Part shown: positions 1 to 7,650 of the stretch, one piece after another
Layout: each line of letters begins with the position of its first letter
Numbering within the stretch: position 1 is the stretch's first letter
Source of the DNA: an uncultured Steroidobacter sp.
GTDB lineage: Bacteria; Pseudomonadota; Gammaproteobacteria; Steroidobacterales; Steroidobacteraceae
Reading direction: 5' to 3'
Assembly (NCBI GenBank): GCA_946478975.1
Contig: CAMLEO010000254.1
Location: forward strand, 1 to 10,664
Length of the DNA stretch: 10,664 nucleotides
Translations under genes and position numbers: made by a program
The notes under the pieces: model-generated
The model's database searches: none
What the model saw: the letters and a program-made list of their open reading frames with translations, nothing else
Told to the model about the DNA's origin: nothing

Positions 1-172
1 TCAACGAGACTGGCAACGAGCTCGCTTCGCATCTCGCCATCGCGATGATGCCGTGGACGCCGTCTTTGATCAGGTTGTCGATCACCCGTTGGCTCTGCGC
101 CAGATCGATCGACAGATCCTCTTTGAACTGAGTGGTTGCCGCCGGATAAACGCCCTGCCAAGTCGGTGTCAT
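1..172 (-). CDS. DapA/DHDPS-superfamily lyase, 5' part only; probable 1-pyrroline-4-hydroxy-2-carboxylate deaminase
   Basis: This is the first 57 codons of a class I aldolase-type (dihydrodipicolinate synthase superfamily) protein that leaves the window at the left edge. It begins MTPTWQGVYPAATTQF and continues through an LIKDGVHGIIAM segment (residues about 34-45), the usual first strand and helix of this TIM barrel. The start is supported by a GACGAGG Shine-Dalgarno ending five bases before ATG. DapA-like proteins in hydroxyproline clusters deaminate 1-pyrroline-4-hydroxy-2-carboxylate to alpha-ketoglutarate semialdehyde in the cytoplasm. That role is inferred here from the divergent D-hydroxyproline dehydrogenase and the epimerase nearby. 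Oddity: after GIIAM the family normally has a GTxGE loop, but this frame reads ARCEASSL, so the gene may be shifted, mutated or chimeric close to the edge. The frame stays open to base 1. Confidence 0.75.
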   Translation of the reverse strand, partial: MTPTWQGVYPAATTQFKEDLSIDLAQSQRVIDNLIKDGVHGIIAMARCEASSLPVSL

Positions 173-195
173 GTTAGCCTCGTCTACTGGAGCAC

Positions 196-213
196 TTAGT
201 ATATCGTATATTA
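196..213. promoter_or_regulatory. Putative operator in the divergent promoter region (two overlapping degenerate sites)
   Basis: The 78-bp gap between the divergent lyase and dehydrogenase genes is strikingly AT-rich. It holds TAGTATATCG (197-206) and TCGTATATTA (204-213), each an imperfect match (7/10 and 8/10) to TAGTATACTA, the core of the perfect palindrome at 9472-9487. The GTATAT units form a direct repeat with 7-bp spacing. A GTATAC-type core is common for GntR/FadR-like regulators, so a shared hydroxyproline-responsive regulator is a reasonable inference; no regulator gene lies in the window. A TAGAAT at 236-241 could be the -10 of the plus-strand operon. I see no gene in 173-250. Confidence 0.4.
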
Positions 214-250
214 TCTACTCAAGCTACCAGATGATTAGAATCTCACGGGT

Positions 251-1501
251 ATGAAGCGCGGAATCGTAATCGGCGGGGGTGTGGTCGGGTTGAGTGTCGC
301 GCAGCGCCTGCTGCAGACCGGAGCCTCGATCACCATTATGGATGTAGCGCCCGCCCCCGGCGCGGCCTCCTGGGGAAACGCCGGACATATTGCAACCGAG
401 CAGGTCGAGCCGCTCGCGTCCTGGCCGGTCATTCGCTCCGCGCCCCGCCGTTTGTTCAGCACTGGCGGCGCGCTGGGACTTCCCTTGTCGCAGATCAATC
501 GCTGGTTGCCTTTTGCCTGCCGGATGGCAGCGGCCTCGAATGCTACGCGAGTTGAGCATGGCCGCGCTGCACTTCGTTCGCTGCTTGCTGCCGCACTCCC
601 CGCCTGGCGCTCATTGACTAAAGACGTGGGCGCGCCCGCCTTGGTCCGCGAGACGGGACATTTCGTCGTGTGGGAATCGCAAGCGACCGCCGCCGCCGGA
701 CTTGCATCATGGCGAGCCGCCGATATCGGCACCGCTCGTTTCCATGAATGTGACGCCGACGAGCTGCGACAGCTCGCGCCGATCATGAAACATTCCCCCG
801 CCGGCGCGATTCGTTTCGAGAACACCGCGCAGATCGCCGACCTGCCGCAGTTGGGCGAAGCGCTGCGCAGCTCGATCGTCGCGCGCAATGGAAGAATCTT
901 GCAGGCAAGGGTGCGCGCAGTCGCGCATGAGAACAATGGCGTTCGCGTGACCTGCGACGACGGTGCCTCGCTCGACGCGGATTTCGCAGTCATCACGGCC
1001 GGCGTTCGCTCGCGTGAGTTGATGGAACCGTATTGTCCGTCGGTGCCGTTGATCGCGGAGCGTGGCTATCACTTACAGATGACCGATCACAGCTGGCCCG
1101 ATCTGCCGCCGGTCGTGTTCGAAGACCGATCGATGATCGTCACGCGCTTCGAGTCCGGCCTGCGCGCGGCGAGCTTCGTGGAATTCAGCAGCCCAGACGC
1201 GCCGCCCGATGTGCGCAAGTGGCAACGATTGCGTCAGCACATCCAGGCGCTGGGCCTGCCGTGCAAAGAGCCGGCTCGCGAATGGATCGGCGCACGCCCC
1301 ACACTGCCTGACTACTTGCCCGCGATCGGCAGGCTGCCGGACGCCCCGAACATTCTGTACGCATTCGGTCATCAACATCTCGGACTGACGCTCGCTGCGA
1401 TCACGAGTGAACTGGTCGCGCAGCTCGCGGCTCAATCGCCGACGTCAGTGAGCCTGAGCCCATTCGATATTCAACGTTTCTCTCGCGCCCATAGAGATTA
1501 A
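251..1501 (+). CDS. DadA-like FAD-dependent D-amino acid dehydrogenase, probable D-hydroxyproline dehydrogenase
   Basis: A 416-residue flavoprotein of the DAO/DadA family. The N-terminal Rossmann loop GGGVVG (residues 8-13) and D31 at the end of the second strand bind the ADP part of FAD. The GNAGHI loop (42-47) and a C-terminal GARPTLPDYLPAIGR block (347-361) followed by GHQHLGLT (373-380) are typical of single-subunit D-hydroxyproline/D-amino acid dehydrogenases. The expected reaction is cis-4-hydroxy-D-proline to 1-pyrroline-4-hydroxy-2-carboxylate, with electrons passed to the respiratory chain. There is no signal peptide, so it is cytoplasmic or on the inner face of the membrane. The start is fixed by the Rossmann fold beginning at residue 4; the ribosome site before it is weak (CACGGG), unlike the other genes here. 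It is divergent to the DapA-like gene and 23 bp upstream of the arabinofuranosidase gene. Hydroxyproline specificity rests on context; a general D-amino acid dehydrogenase is the alternative. Confidence 0.85.
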   Translation: MKRGIVIGGGVVGLSVAQRLLQTGASITIMDVAPAPGAASWGNAGHIATEQVEPLASWPVIRSAPRRLFSTGGALGLPLSQINRWLPFACRMAAASNATRVEHGRAALRSLLAAALPAWRSLTKDVGAPALVRETGHFVVWESQATAAAGLASWRAADIGTARFHECDADELRQLAPIMKHSPAGAIRFENTAQIADLPQLGEALRSSIVARNGRILQARVRAVAHENNGVRVTCDDGASLDADFAVITAGVRSRELMEPYCPSVPLIAERGYHLQMTDHSWPDLPPVVFEDRSMIVTRFESGLRAASFVEFSSPDAPPDVRKWQRLRQHIQALGLPCKEPAREWIGARPTLPDYLPAIGRLPDAPNILYAFGHQHLGLTLAAITSELVAQLAAQSPTSVSLSPFDIQRFSRAHRD

Positions 1502-1524
1502 AAATTAAAGATCAAGGAGAGCCC

Positions 1525-3918
1525 ATGACTCGATCCCCACTATTCACCGATCGCCGCAGGCTGCTGAAGGGTGCAGCCGCCGGTGCGCTCTGCGCCGGCC
1601 TGCCCTGGGACCTCAGTTGGGCGACTGCCAACTCGCGCCCCTCGACCGCCAAGGCCTTGCCGCTGTCCGACGTGCGCCTGCTGCCCGGCCCGTTCGCCGA
1701 TGCCGTCGAGGCCAATCGCAAATATTTGCTGTCGCTGGAAGCCGATCGGCTGCTGCACAACTTTCGCAAGTTCGCGGGACTCGACCCCAAGGGCGAACCG
1801 TATGGCGGTTGGGAAGCGGACACGATCGCGGGCCACAGCCTCGGCCACTATCTCTCCGCATTGGCGCTGATTCATGCGCAGACCGGCGATCCGGACGCGA
1901 AGACCCGGGCCGAATATATCGTCGCCGAACTGGCCGAAGTTCAGGCCAGACAAGGCGACGGCTATGTCGCCGGCTTCACGCGCAAGCGCAAGGACGGCAC
2001 CATCGTCGACGGCAAAGAAATCTTCCCCGAGATCATGCGTGGCGAGATTCGCTCGGCCGGCTTCGATCTCAACGGCTGCTGGGTGCCGCTGTACAACTGG
2101 CACAAGTTGTACGCTGGGTTGTTCGATGTCGACGCCTGCTGCGGCGGCAATGCCCGCGCCATCGGCGTCGCTGTCGGCCTCGGCGGTTACATCGAGAAAG
2201 TCTTCAATTCGCTGAGCGACGAGCAGGTGCAGACGGTGCTCGATTGCGAACACGGCGGCATCAACGAAAGCTTTGCCGAGCTGTATTCGCGCACCAACGA
2301 TCGCCGCTGGCTGCAGCTCGCGCAGCGTTTGTATCACAAGCGCGTCCTGGATCCGCTCACCGCCCAGCGCGACGAACTGGCGCAACGGCACGCGAACACG
2401 CAGGTGCCGAAGCTGATCGGCCTGGCACGGCTGCATGAGCTCACCGGCAGCGCCGACAATGCGACCGCCGCTCGCTTCTTCTGGACCACAGTTACGACCA
2501 ATCACAGCTATGTGATCGGCGGCAACTCCGACCGCGAATATTTCTCCGAGCCACGCACGATCTCCCGGCACATCACCGAGCAGACCTGCGAAGCGTGCAA
2601 CACCTATAACATGCTGAAGCTCACGCGCCATTTGTACTCGTGGCAGCCGTCGGGCACCTTGTTCGATTTCTACGAGCGCGCGCACCTGAATCACATCCTG
2701 GCGCACCAGGATCCGAAGACCGGCATGTTCACGTACATGACGCCGCTGATGTCCGGCGTGCAGCGCGAGTTCTCGTCGCCGACGGACAGCTTCTGGTGCT
2801 GCGTCGGCTCCGGCATGGAAAGTCATTCCAAGCACGGCGAGTCGATCTGGTGGCAGTCGGACGACATGCTGATCGTGAACTTGTTTATTCCATCACGCGT
2901 GACGTGGCGTGAGCGCGGCGCGCAGTTCGAAATGAACACTGCTTATCCGTACGAAGGCGTGGTCAATGTGAAGGTCGCTTCTCTGCGCAAGCCGCAGAAG
3001 TTTGCGGTGGCCTTGCGCGTGCCTGGCTGGGCGAAGAATGCTCAGCTCACTGTGAATGGCAAGCCGGTCGAGACCGAGACCGATGGCGGGTATCTCATCG
3101 TGCGCAGACGTTGGCGCGAAGGTGACGCTGTGGCGTTCACGTTGCCGCTGGAGTTGCGACTCGAACCCACACCTGGCGACGACACGACGATCGCCGTGCT
3201 GCGCGGACCGATGGTGCTTGCAGCGGACCTCGGGCCGGACGATCAACCGTTCGAAGCTGCAGCACCGGCGTTGGTCGGCACGGATCTGCTTGCTGATTTC
3301 AAACCGGTGGAGCCGCAGCAGGCGATTTATCGCGCGAGCGCGGTGGCACGTCCGGCGGCGCTCACGTTTGGTCCGTTCTACAAGAACTATCATCGCCGCA
3401 GTGCTGTTTATTTCCGTCGCTTCACCGATGCGGAATGGGCCAATGAGGAACGCGCCTTCGCCGCCGAACAAGTGCGTCAGCGCGAGCTGGCCGCACGCTC
3501 GGTCGACGTCATGCACTTGGGCGAGATGCAGCCGGAGCGCGATCATCAGCTCACATCGGATATTTCCTATCCCGTCGTGTATCGCGGTCGTCAGGGTCGA
3601 GATGCGCGCACGGGTGGCTTCTTTGCGTTCCGCATGAAGACACGTCCGGGCCCGCTGATTCTGCAGGCGACGTATTGGGCGGATGAGCGGGCCAGGAAGT
3701 TCTACGTTCTGGTCGACGGCAAGCGCGTCGCGACGCAGACACTGCGGCCGGACAAGCCGGTGTTCTTCGACGTCGATTACGAGCTGCCGGAAGAGCTCAC
3801 TCGCGGCAAGGACAGCATCGAAGTGCGCTTCGAACCCGAGCCCGGCAACACCGCCGGCCCCGTGTTCGGCGTGCGCCTGTACACCAAGGCGCCCGCCACT
3901 ACGACGTCGACGATCTGA
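1525..3918 (+). CDS. Tat-exported beta-L-arabinofuranosidase (DUF1680; GH127/GH146 type)
   Basis: A 797-residue exported glycosidase. Residues 10-16 (RRRLLKG) plus a short hydrophobic stretch ending near SWA form a twin-arginine signal, so export of the folded protein to the periplasm is likely. The (alpha/alpha)6 catalytic domain shows family blocks: AGHSLGHYLSA near residue 110, EHGGINE (242-248), HANTQ (289-293), CEACNTYNML (355-364) and FWCCVGSGMESH (423-434). By comparison with the characterised GH127 enzyme HypBA1, E356, C358, C425 and C426 are the likely zinc ligands, C425 the nucleophile and E338 the acid/base. A beta-sandwich tail occupies roughly 640-797. The family removes beta-L-arabinofuranose, including from hydroxyproline-linked chains of extensin. 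The CNTYNMLKL style is closer to GH146 than to classical GH127. AAGGAGA at 1514-1520 supports the start. Co-transcription with the dehydrogenase ties sugar removal to hydroxyproline use. Confidence 0.9.
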   Translation: MTRSPLFTDRRRLLKGAAAGALCAGLPWDLSWATANSRPSTAKALPLSDVRLLPGPFADAVEANRKYLLSLEADRLLHNFRKFAGLDPKGEPYGGWEADTIAGHSLGHYLSALALIHAQTGDPDAKTRAEYIVAELAEVQARQGDGYVAGFTRKRKDGTIVDGKEIFPEIMRGEIRSAGFDLNGCWVPLYNWHKLYAGLFDVDACCGGNARAIGVAVGLGGYIEKVFNSLSDEQVQTVLDCEHGGINESFAELYSRTNDRRWLQLAQRLYHKRVLDPLTAQRDELAQRHANTQVPKLIGLARLHELTGSADNATAARFFWTTVTTNHSYVIGGNSDREYFSEPRTISRHITEQTCEACNTYNMLKLTRHLYSWQPSGTLFDFYERAHLNHILAHQDPKTGMFTYMTPLMSGVQREFSSPTDSFWCCVGSGMESHSKHGESIWWQSDDMLIVNLFIPSRVTWRERGAQFEMNTAYPYEGVVNVKVASLRKPQKFAVALRVPGWAKNAQLTVNGKPVETETDGGYLIVRRRWREGDAVAFTLPLELRLEPTPGDDTTIAVLRGPMVLAADLGPDDQPFEAAAPALVGTDLLADFKPVEPQQAIYRASAVARPAALTFGPFYKNYHRRSAVYFRRFTDAEWANEERAFAAEQVRQRELAARSVDVMHLGEMQPERDHQLTSDISYPVVYRGRQGRDARTGGFFAFRMKTRPGPLILQATYWADERARKFYVLVDGKRVATQTLRPDKPVFFDVDYELPEELTRGKDSIEVRFEPEPGNTAGPVFGVRLYTKAPATTTSTI

Positions 3919-3934
3919 CCTCTCGCCCCCCTGT

Positions 3935-3958
3935 GCTGACTGGGGAATCCCAGTCAGC
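3935..3958. terminator. Bidirectional hairpin between convergent operons
   Basis: A perfect 10-bp stem (GCTGACTGGG pairing with CCCAGTCAGC) closes a four-base GAAT loop and fills most of the 35-bp gap between the convergent arabinofuranosidase and DUF5695-like genes. The 3' arm contains the stop codon of the minus-strand gene (3954-3956). No T-run follows on either strand, so it is not a textbook intrinsic terminator; it may act as a Rho-assisted terminator or as 3'-end protection for both mRNAs. Confidence 0.45.
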
Positions 3959-6689
3959 GCGCGGAGCGCAGCACCACCGAGGTTTCGCTGGGACCGAGCG
4001 GGATCACATAGCGGCCTCGCTCTTGCGACAAAGACGCCGCCGGGCGGTAGCCCGGCCCGGCGTTCGTGCTTTCAACGCTCAAGTAAGCACGCGGTGAAGA
4101 GGCAGTGGCCGCATCCAAACGAACCGTGACTTCCCGCTTGCTGCGATCGTACTCGACGCTCGCAAACTTTCCCGCATCCAACGTCAGCCACAGCCCAGGC
4201 TCAGCAAGGAACATCCGCGTGCGGAAGCCATCTTTCGGGACGATGCTCGTAATCGAACCTTTCTCTGCAGCGACGCCACCGAACCCGACAGAACCGAATA
4301 CAGGATCGCGCGCGAGATAGCTGCCGATGCCATATGCGTAACCGTAGAACGCGCTACCATAGTCGCCATTGAACGGATCGTGCTTCATCAAATCAGGATT
4401 CGAATGAAACGCCGCCGCGCCGAACCCTTCCTGATCGATGTTGGTCAACGTTCCCATCAACCCGCCGTATGCAACGCGCAGCAGATGCATATCCTGCGGA
4501 TTCATACGGAATGAATCGAGCAACGGCAGCGCATTGTTCGCCGACCCGTAGTGATGCAACTGCCGTTCGAGCTGCGCGATCTTGCCCGCGTACATGAAGT
4601 CCCAATAGCGACGCGCGTTGCCGTTGTAGCCCCAGCTCGGAATCGTCGGGTCGTACCCCAAGATCACTTCACGGGTCAGATCGGCCTTGGCCGCCTTCCC
4701 AAAGTAACGCATCCACGCATACACCTCGGGCTGACCGGTCGAGTCCCAAGGCATCTCGCTGCCGAACGGATATTCCTCCGCCGCCCAGGCATCGGCGCGC
4801 GTCTTCATTGCCTTTTCGAGCTCTGCAGCCTGCGCAGTCCAACCTTCCTGTTTCAGATCGCGCAGGATCTCGACGAACACCTCGCCTTCCATCTGCCCGA
4901 ACTTCACATACTCCGGCGCCAGCCTGGGCATCGCCACCGTAGTTTGATAGGCACGATCCAGATACCAACGCCAGTCGTGCGCCTTGACCAACCCTTCTTG
5001 ATAACGCGCGAGCCGATACATAACCCAGTGCGCAGCGGCGACGTGCACATAATTGAACGAGCGCACGACCGAGTCCGCAGACGACTTCTTCCACGCCGAC
5101 CATTGTTTCCAATCGAACGCCGGATCGTATTTGAAGCCGCCCGGCGGCTGCGGCTCGTAATAGAACAGGCTCTTGCGAACGCCGAATTTCTCCGGCCCTT
5201 CGTTGACCTGCAGGTGACCATCCAAGATCCCGGTGACGAAGCGCTCGAACTTCTCGATCTCGCCTGCATTGGGCGAGCCGAGCTGTTTCATGATCAGCGC
5301 AAGCCACGCACCCGCGCCGCCTTCATCGCTCAGTCCCGCCATCCACACGCGCTGATCTTGCAGGACGACGGCGTTGCGCTCGCGATCGAACGTCATGAAC
5401 GACGGGCCGCGCTTGAATGGATCGGACGGATCGTCGAACCAATGTTTGGTGGCGATGAAACGCCCCAGGTCATCCAGCACCGCGCCGCTCGGCTTGGTGA
5501 CGAAGTAGTGAATCGCCTGCCGCGTGCCGTCGGCATAAGAAAGCGTCAGACGCGCCCGACCCCACTTGCGACCAGTCACCTTATATTTTGACCAGCCCTG
5601 CACGCCGTCAGCTTTGGAAACATCGAGCGCACCAGCAGGATAAGAACTCACAGCGTTAACAGCCTGGCCGGCGCGAATCCAAAGGTCCGCGGGCAGATCC
5701 GTCGGCAGCACATAACCGGGAATGCCGACCGCCACCGGCCGCGCCTGTGCCGCGAGCGTGTTCTCGATGTCGCGAATGGACTTCGAGAGCATGAACTGCA
5801 GGCCAAACTTGCGCGTCTCACCGGGCGCGAGTGTCACGACCGTCGGTTCGTTCCACGGCTCGGCATTGCGCCACTCATGCTCGGCGAAGCCGCGACTCGC
5901 GACCATCCAATCGTAGAAACCTTCGAACGTTTGGCCGCGAGGCGTCGAGTCGTGCAACAACTCCGCCGCGCCTTTCGCATCTTTCCTGGTATTGGGAATG
6001 GGCTTGTACGCCTCGAACGGCGTGCCCTTCTCGCCAGTCACAATCAGCGCCGGGCCTTTGCCATTCAAGCGCGTGACTTGCAAATAACCCGCGTCCAGGC
6101 CGATGTATGGATCCGAGAAGCTCGCCTGGGTGTGTGCTTCGGCGAGCGAACGGTCCGTCAGCACGTTGTCGAACACCATTGCGAGCCCGACGCCGCCGAG
6201 TTCGATGGCTTGTTTACCCGTATTGGTCAGCTCGAAGCGCAAGGCCAGATTGCCATTGTCCGCTCGCTGCCAACGGCGCACGACCTGCAGACCCAAGCTC
6301 TCCGGCTGCGACAAAGAGATTTTCGCCGCCGCGAGTGTGCTCGCATCCAGCGGTAGCTCGACAGCGCGCTGTTTGCGATAAGCGGTCGAATAATCACGCC
6401 ACTGCGTCTCGCCAGCAGCTCGCAGGCGCAAATCGAGATCGCCGAGATTGTAGTAACCATCGCCACTGCGCGCACTGTGCAGCTTGGAGGGTGCGAAGTC
6501 GAAGCCGCCGCCCTGCTTTGGCTGCAGCGAGATGAGCGTTTGCGATTGCCGGTCCAGCTCGATGTCGAAGTCGCGGCTCTGCACTTTCAGTGCAGCGTCG
6601 GCGCCCGCAGCCCACAGCGGCGCCGAATTCATGACAAAGAAAACAGCACCGAGCCGCAGAGCGGCGCCAACAGTCCTGCGCATCAGCAT
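3954..6689 (-). CDS. Large exported DUF5695-like protein, putative glycosidase of unknown specificity
   Basis: A 911-residue protein with a Sec signal peptide (MLMRRT, a hydrophobic run, then APLWAAGADA, cleavage near residue 31). Residues about 35-340 look like a beta-rich domain with GDGYYNLGDLDLRLR and a WRDYSTAYR block. Residues about 450-800 are rich in aromatic helices, as in (alpha/alpha)6 toroid glycosidases and lyases, and the last 100 residues are beta-rich again. Conserved-looking acidic clusters are GQMEGEVF (E601, E603), GSEMPWDSTGQPEVY (E645, D649, E655) and FNGDYGSAFYGY (D776). I place it in the DUF5695 group from overall appearance; I know of no proven function and do not assign a GH number. 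Being third in an operon with a peptidase and hydroxyproline epimerase, and convergent to an arabinofuranosidase, it may process plant hydroxyproline-rich glycoprotein glycans. Its start overlaps the epimerase stop by one base (TGATG); the ATG at 6683 is an alternative. Confidence 0.75.
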   Translation of the reverse strand: MLMRRTVGAALRLGAVFFVMNSAPLWAAGADAALKVQSRDFDIELDRQSQTLISLQPKQGGGFDFAPSKLHSARSGDGYYNLGDLDLRLRAAGETQWRDYSTAYRKQRAVELPLDASTLAAAKISLSQPESLGLQVVRRWQRADNGNLALRFELTNTGKQAIELGGVGLAMVFDNVLTDRSLAEAHTQASFSDPYIGLDAGYLQVTRLNGKGPALIVTGEKGTPFEAYKPIPNTRKDAKGAAELLHDSTPRGQTFEGFYDWMVASRGFAEHEWRNAEPWNEPTVVTLAPGETRKFGLQFMLSKSIRDIENTLAAQARPVAVGIPGYVLPTDLPADLWIRAGQAVNAVSSYPAGALDVSKADGVQGWSKYKVTGRKWGRARLTLSYADGTRQAIHYFVTKPSGAVLDDLGRFIATKHWFDDPSDPFKRGPSFMTFDRERNAVVLQDQRVWMAGLSDEGGAGAWLALIMKQLGSPNAGEIEKFERFVTGILDGHLQVNEGPEKFGVRKSLFYYEPQPPGGFKYDPAFDWKQWSAWKKSSADSVVRSFNYVHVAAAHWVMYRLARYQEGLVKAHDWRWYLDRAYQTTVAMPRLAPEYVKFGQMEGEVFVEILRDLKQEGWTAQAAELEKAMKTRADAWAAEEYPFGSEMPWDSTGQPEVYAWMRYFGKAAKADLTREVILGYDPTIPSWGYNGNARRYWDFMYAGKIAQLERQLHHYGSANNALPLLDSFRMNPQDMHLLRVAYGGLMGTLTNIDQEGFGAAAFHSNPDLMKHDPFNGDYGSAFYGYAYGIGSYLARDPVFGSVGFGGVAAEKGSITSIVPKDGFRTRMFLAEPGLWLTLDAGKFASVEYDRSKREVTVRLDAATASSPRAYLSVESTNAGPGYRPAASLSQERGRYVIPLGPSETSVVLRSAR

Positions 6690-7642
6690 CAGCCTCGCAT
6701 GGATTCCGTGTTCTTGTCGTCGCGGATACCGAAGCAGAACGGGTCTTTGGGATCCAGCAATAGTTTGGCTTCGGCGGTGACGTGCGCCGTGCCGGTGATC
6801 GTCGGCGCAATCGTTCCCTGCGCGCGGTCGATCCAACGAAACGTTCCCTTGAAGACGCTGCCGAGAATGCTTTCCTGCGTCCACTCCTCGCCTTCGGCCA
6901 GCACGCCATCAGCGGCGAGACAGGCGAGCTTCGCGCTCGTGCCGGTGCCGCACGGCGAACGGTCATAAGCTTTGCCGGGACACAGTACGAAGTTGCGGCT
7001 GCGAGCGGTCGGCGTCTTGCCGATCAACTCGACGTGATCGATTTCGGGATAGCCTTGTGAATTCACGGCCTGCCGGATGCGCCACGACAGCTCGGTCAGC
7101 GGCTCGACGTTGGTGAGGTTCAGCGGCAGCTGCTTTTCTTCGACCAGGAAGAACCAGTTGCCGCCCCAGGCCACGTCGCCAGTCACCGGGCCAACGCCGG
7201 GCACATCGACAGTCGCGGCCTTCACTTTGCGATAACTCGGAACGTTTGCAACCGACACCGCGCCGTTCGGCAACAGCTGCGCTTCGACCACGCCGACCGG
7301 CGTGTCGATCTTCACCACACCCGGCTTCAACATGCCGAGATGCGCCAACGAAACGATCACACCGATCGTGCCGTGGCCACACATGCCCAGATAGCCGACG
7401 TTGTTGAAAAAGATGATGCCGATGTCACATTCCGCACGATGCGGCTTGCACAGCAGCGCGCCGACGATCACATCGCTGCCGCGGGGCTCGTTGACGATCG
7501 CGGAACGAAAGCCGTCGAAGTGCTCACGAAAAATTCGCACGCGCGCGTCGAGCGGACCGTCGCCGAGATCCGGCCCGCCTTCGAGCACCAGGCGTGTCGG
7601 CTCACCGCCGGTGTGCGAATCCAGAATGCGAATGCTGTCCAT
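6689..7642 (-). CDS. 4-hydroxyproline 2-epimerase (proline racemase family)
   Basis: A 317-residue cytoplasmic enzyme of the proline racemase family (family length about 310-335). It converts trans-4-hydroxy-L-proline to cis-4-hydroxy-D-proline, the entry step of bacterial hydroxyproline breakdown. Both catalytic cysteines are present: C88 in GYLGMCGHGTIG and C231 in DRSPCGTGTSAK. Two cysteines argue against the trans-3-hydroxyproline dehydratase branch, which has Thr at the second site. MCGHGT after the first Cys is the form I associate with hydroxyproline epimerases rather than MCGHNS of true proline racemases. The start is set by AGGA (7649-7646) and the opening MDSIRILDSHTGGEPTR, a standard N-terminus; any upstream extension would read through the peptidase gene out of frame. 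It begins 8 bp after the peptidase stop, and its stop overlaps the next start by one base, so the three genes are probably translated from one mRNA. Confidence 0.93.
   Translation of the reverse strand: MDSIRILDSHTGGEPTRLVLEGGPDLGDGPLDARVRIFREHFDGFRSAIVNEPRGSDVIVGALLCKPHRAECDIGIIFFNNVGYLGMCGHGTIGVIVSLAHLGMLKPGVVKIDTPVGVVEAQLLPNGAVSVANVPSYRKVKAATVDVPGVGPVTGDVAWGGNWFFLVEEKQLPLNLTNVEPLTELSWRIRQAVNSQGYPEIDHVELIGKTPTARSRNFVLCPGKAYDRSPCGTGTSAKLACLAADGVLAEGEEWTQESILGSVFKGTFRWIDRAQGTIAPTITGTAHVTAEAKLLLDPKDPFCFGIRDDKNTESMRG
6693..6696 (-). promoter_or_regulatory. Shine-Dalgarno GAGG inside the end of the epimerase gene
   Basis: GAGG lies 3 bases before the ATG at 6689 and 9 bases before a second in-frame ATG at 6683. 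Spacing favours the second start, whereas the one-base TGATG overlap with the epimerase stop favours coupled initiation at the first. Both give the same mature protein after signal peptide removal. Confidence 0.4.
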
Positions 7643-7650
7643 GGGTCCTG

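Noticed and set aside
1540..2835. A 431-codon minus-strand open frame
   Set aside because: It is antisense to the arabinofuranosidase, which has clear catalytic motifs; the shadow has none.
4551..5591. A 346-codon plus-strand open frame
   Set aside because: It is antisense to the DUF5695-like gene, whose composition and motifs are far more convincing; the antisense translation is arginine-rich and lacks a family signature.
6690..6884. Upstream extension of the DUF5695-like frame to an ATG at 6884
   Set aside because: The added 65 residues overlap the epimerase in another frame, are basic and low-complexity, and would place the signal peptide internally.
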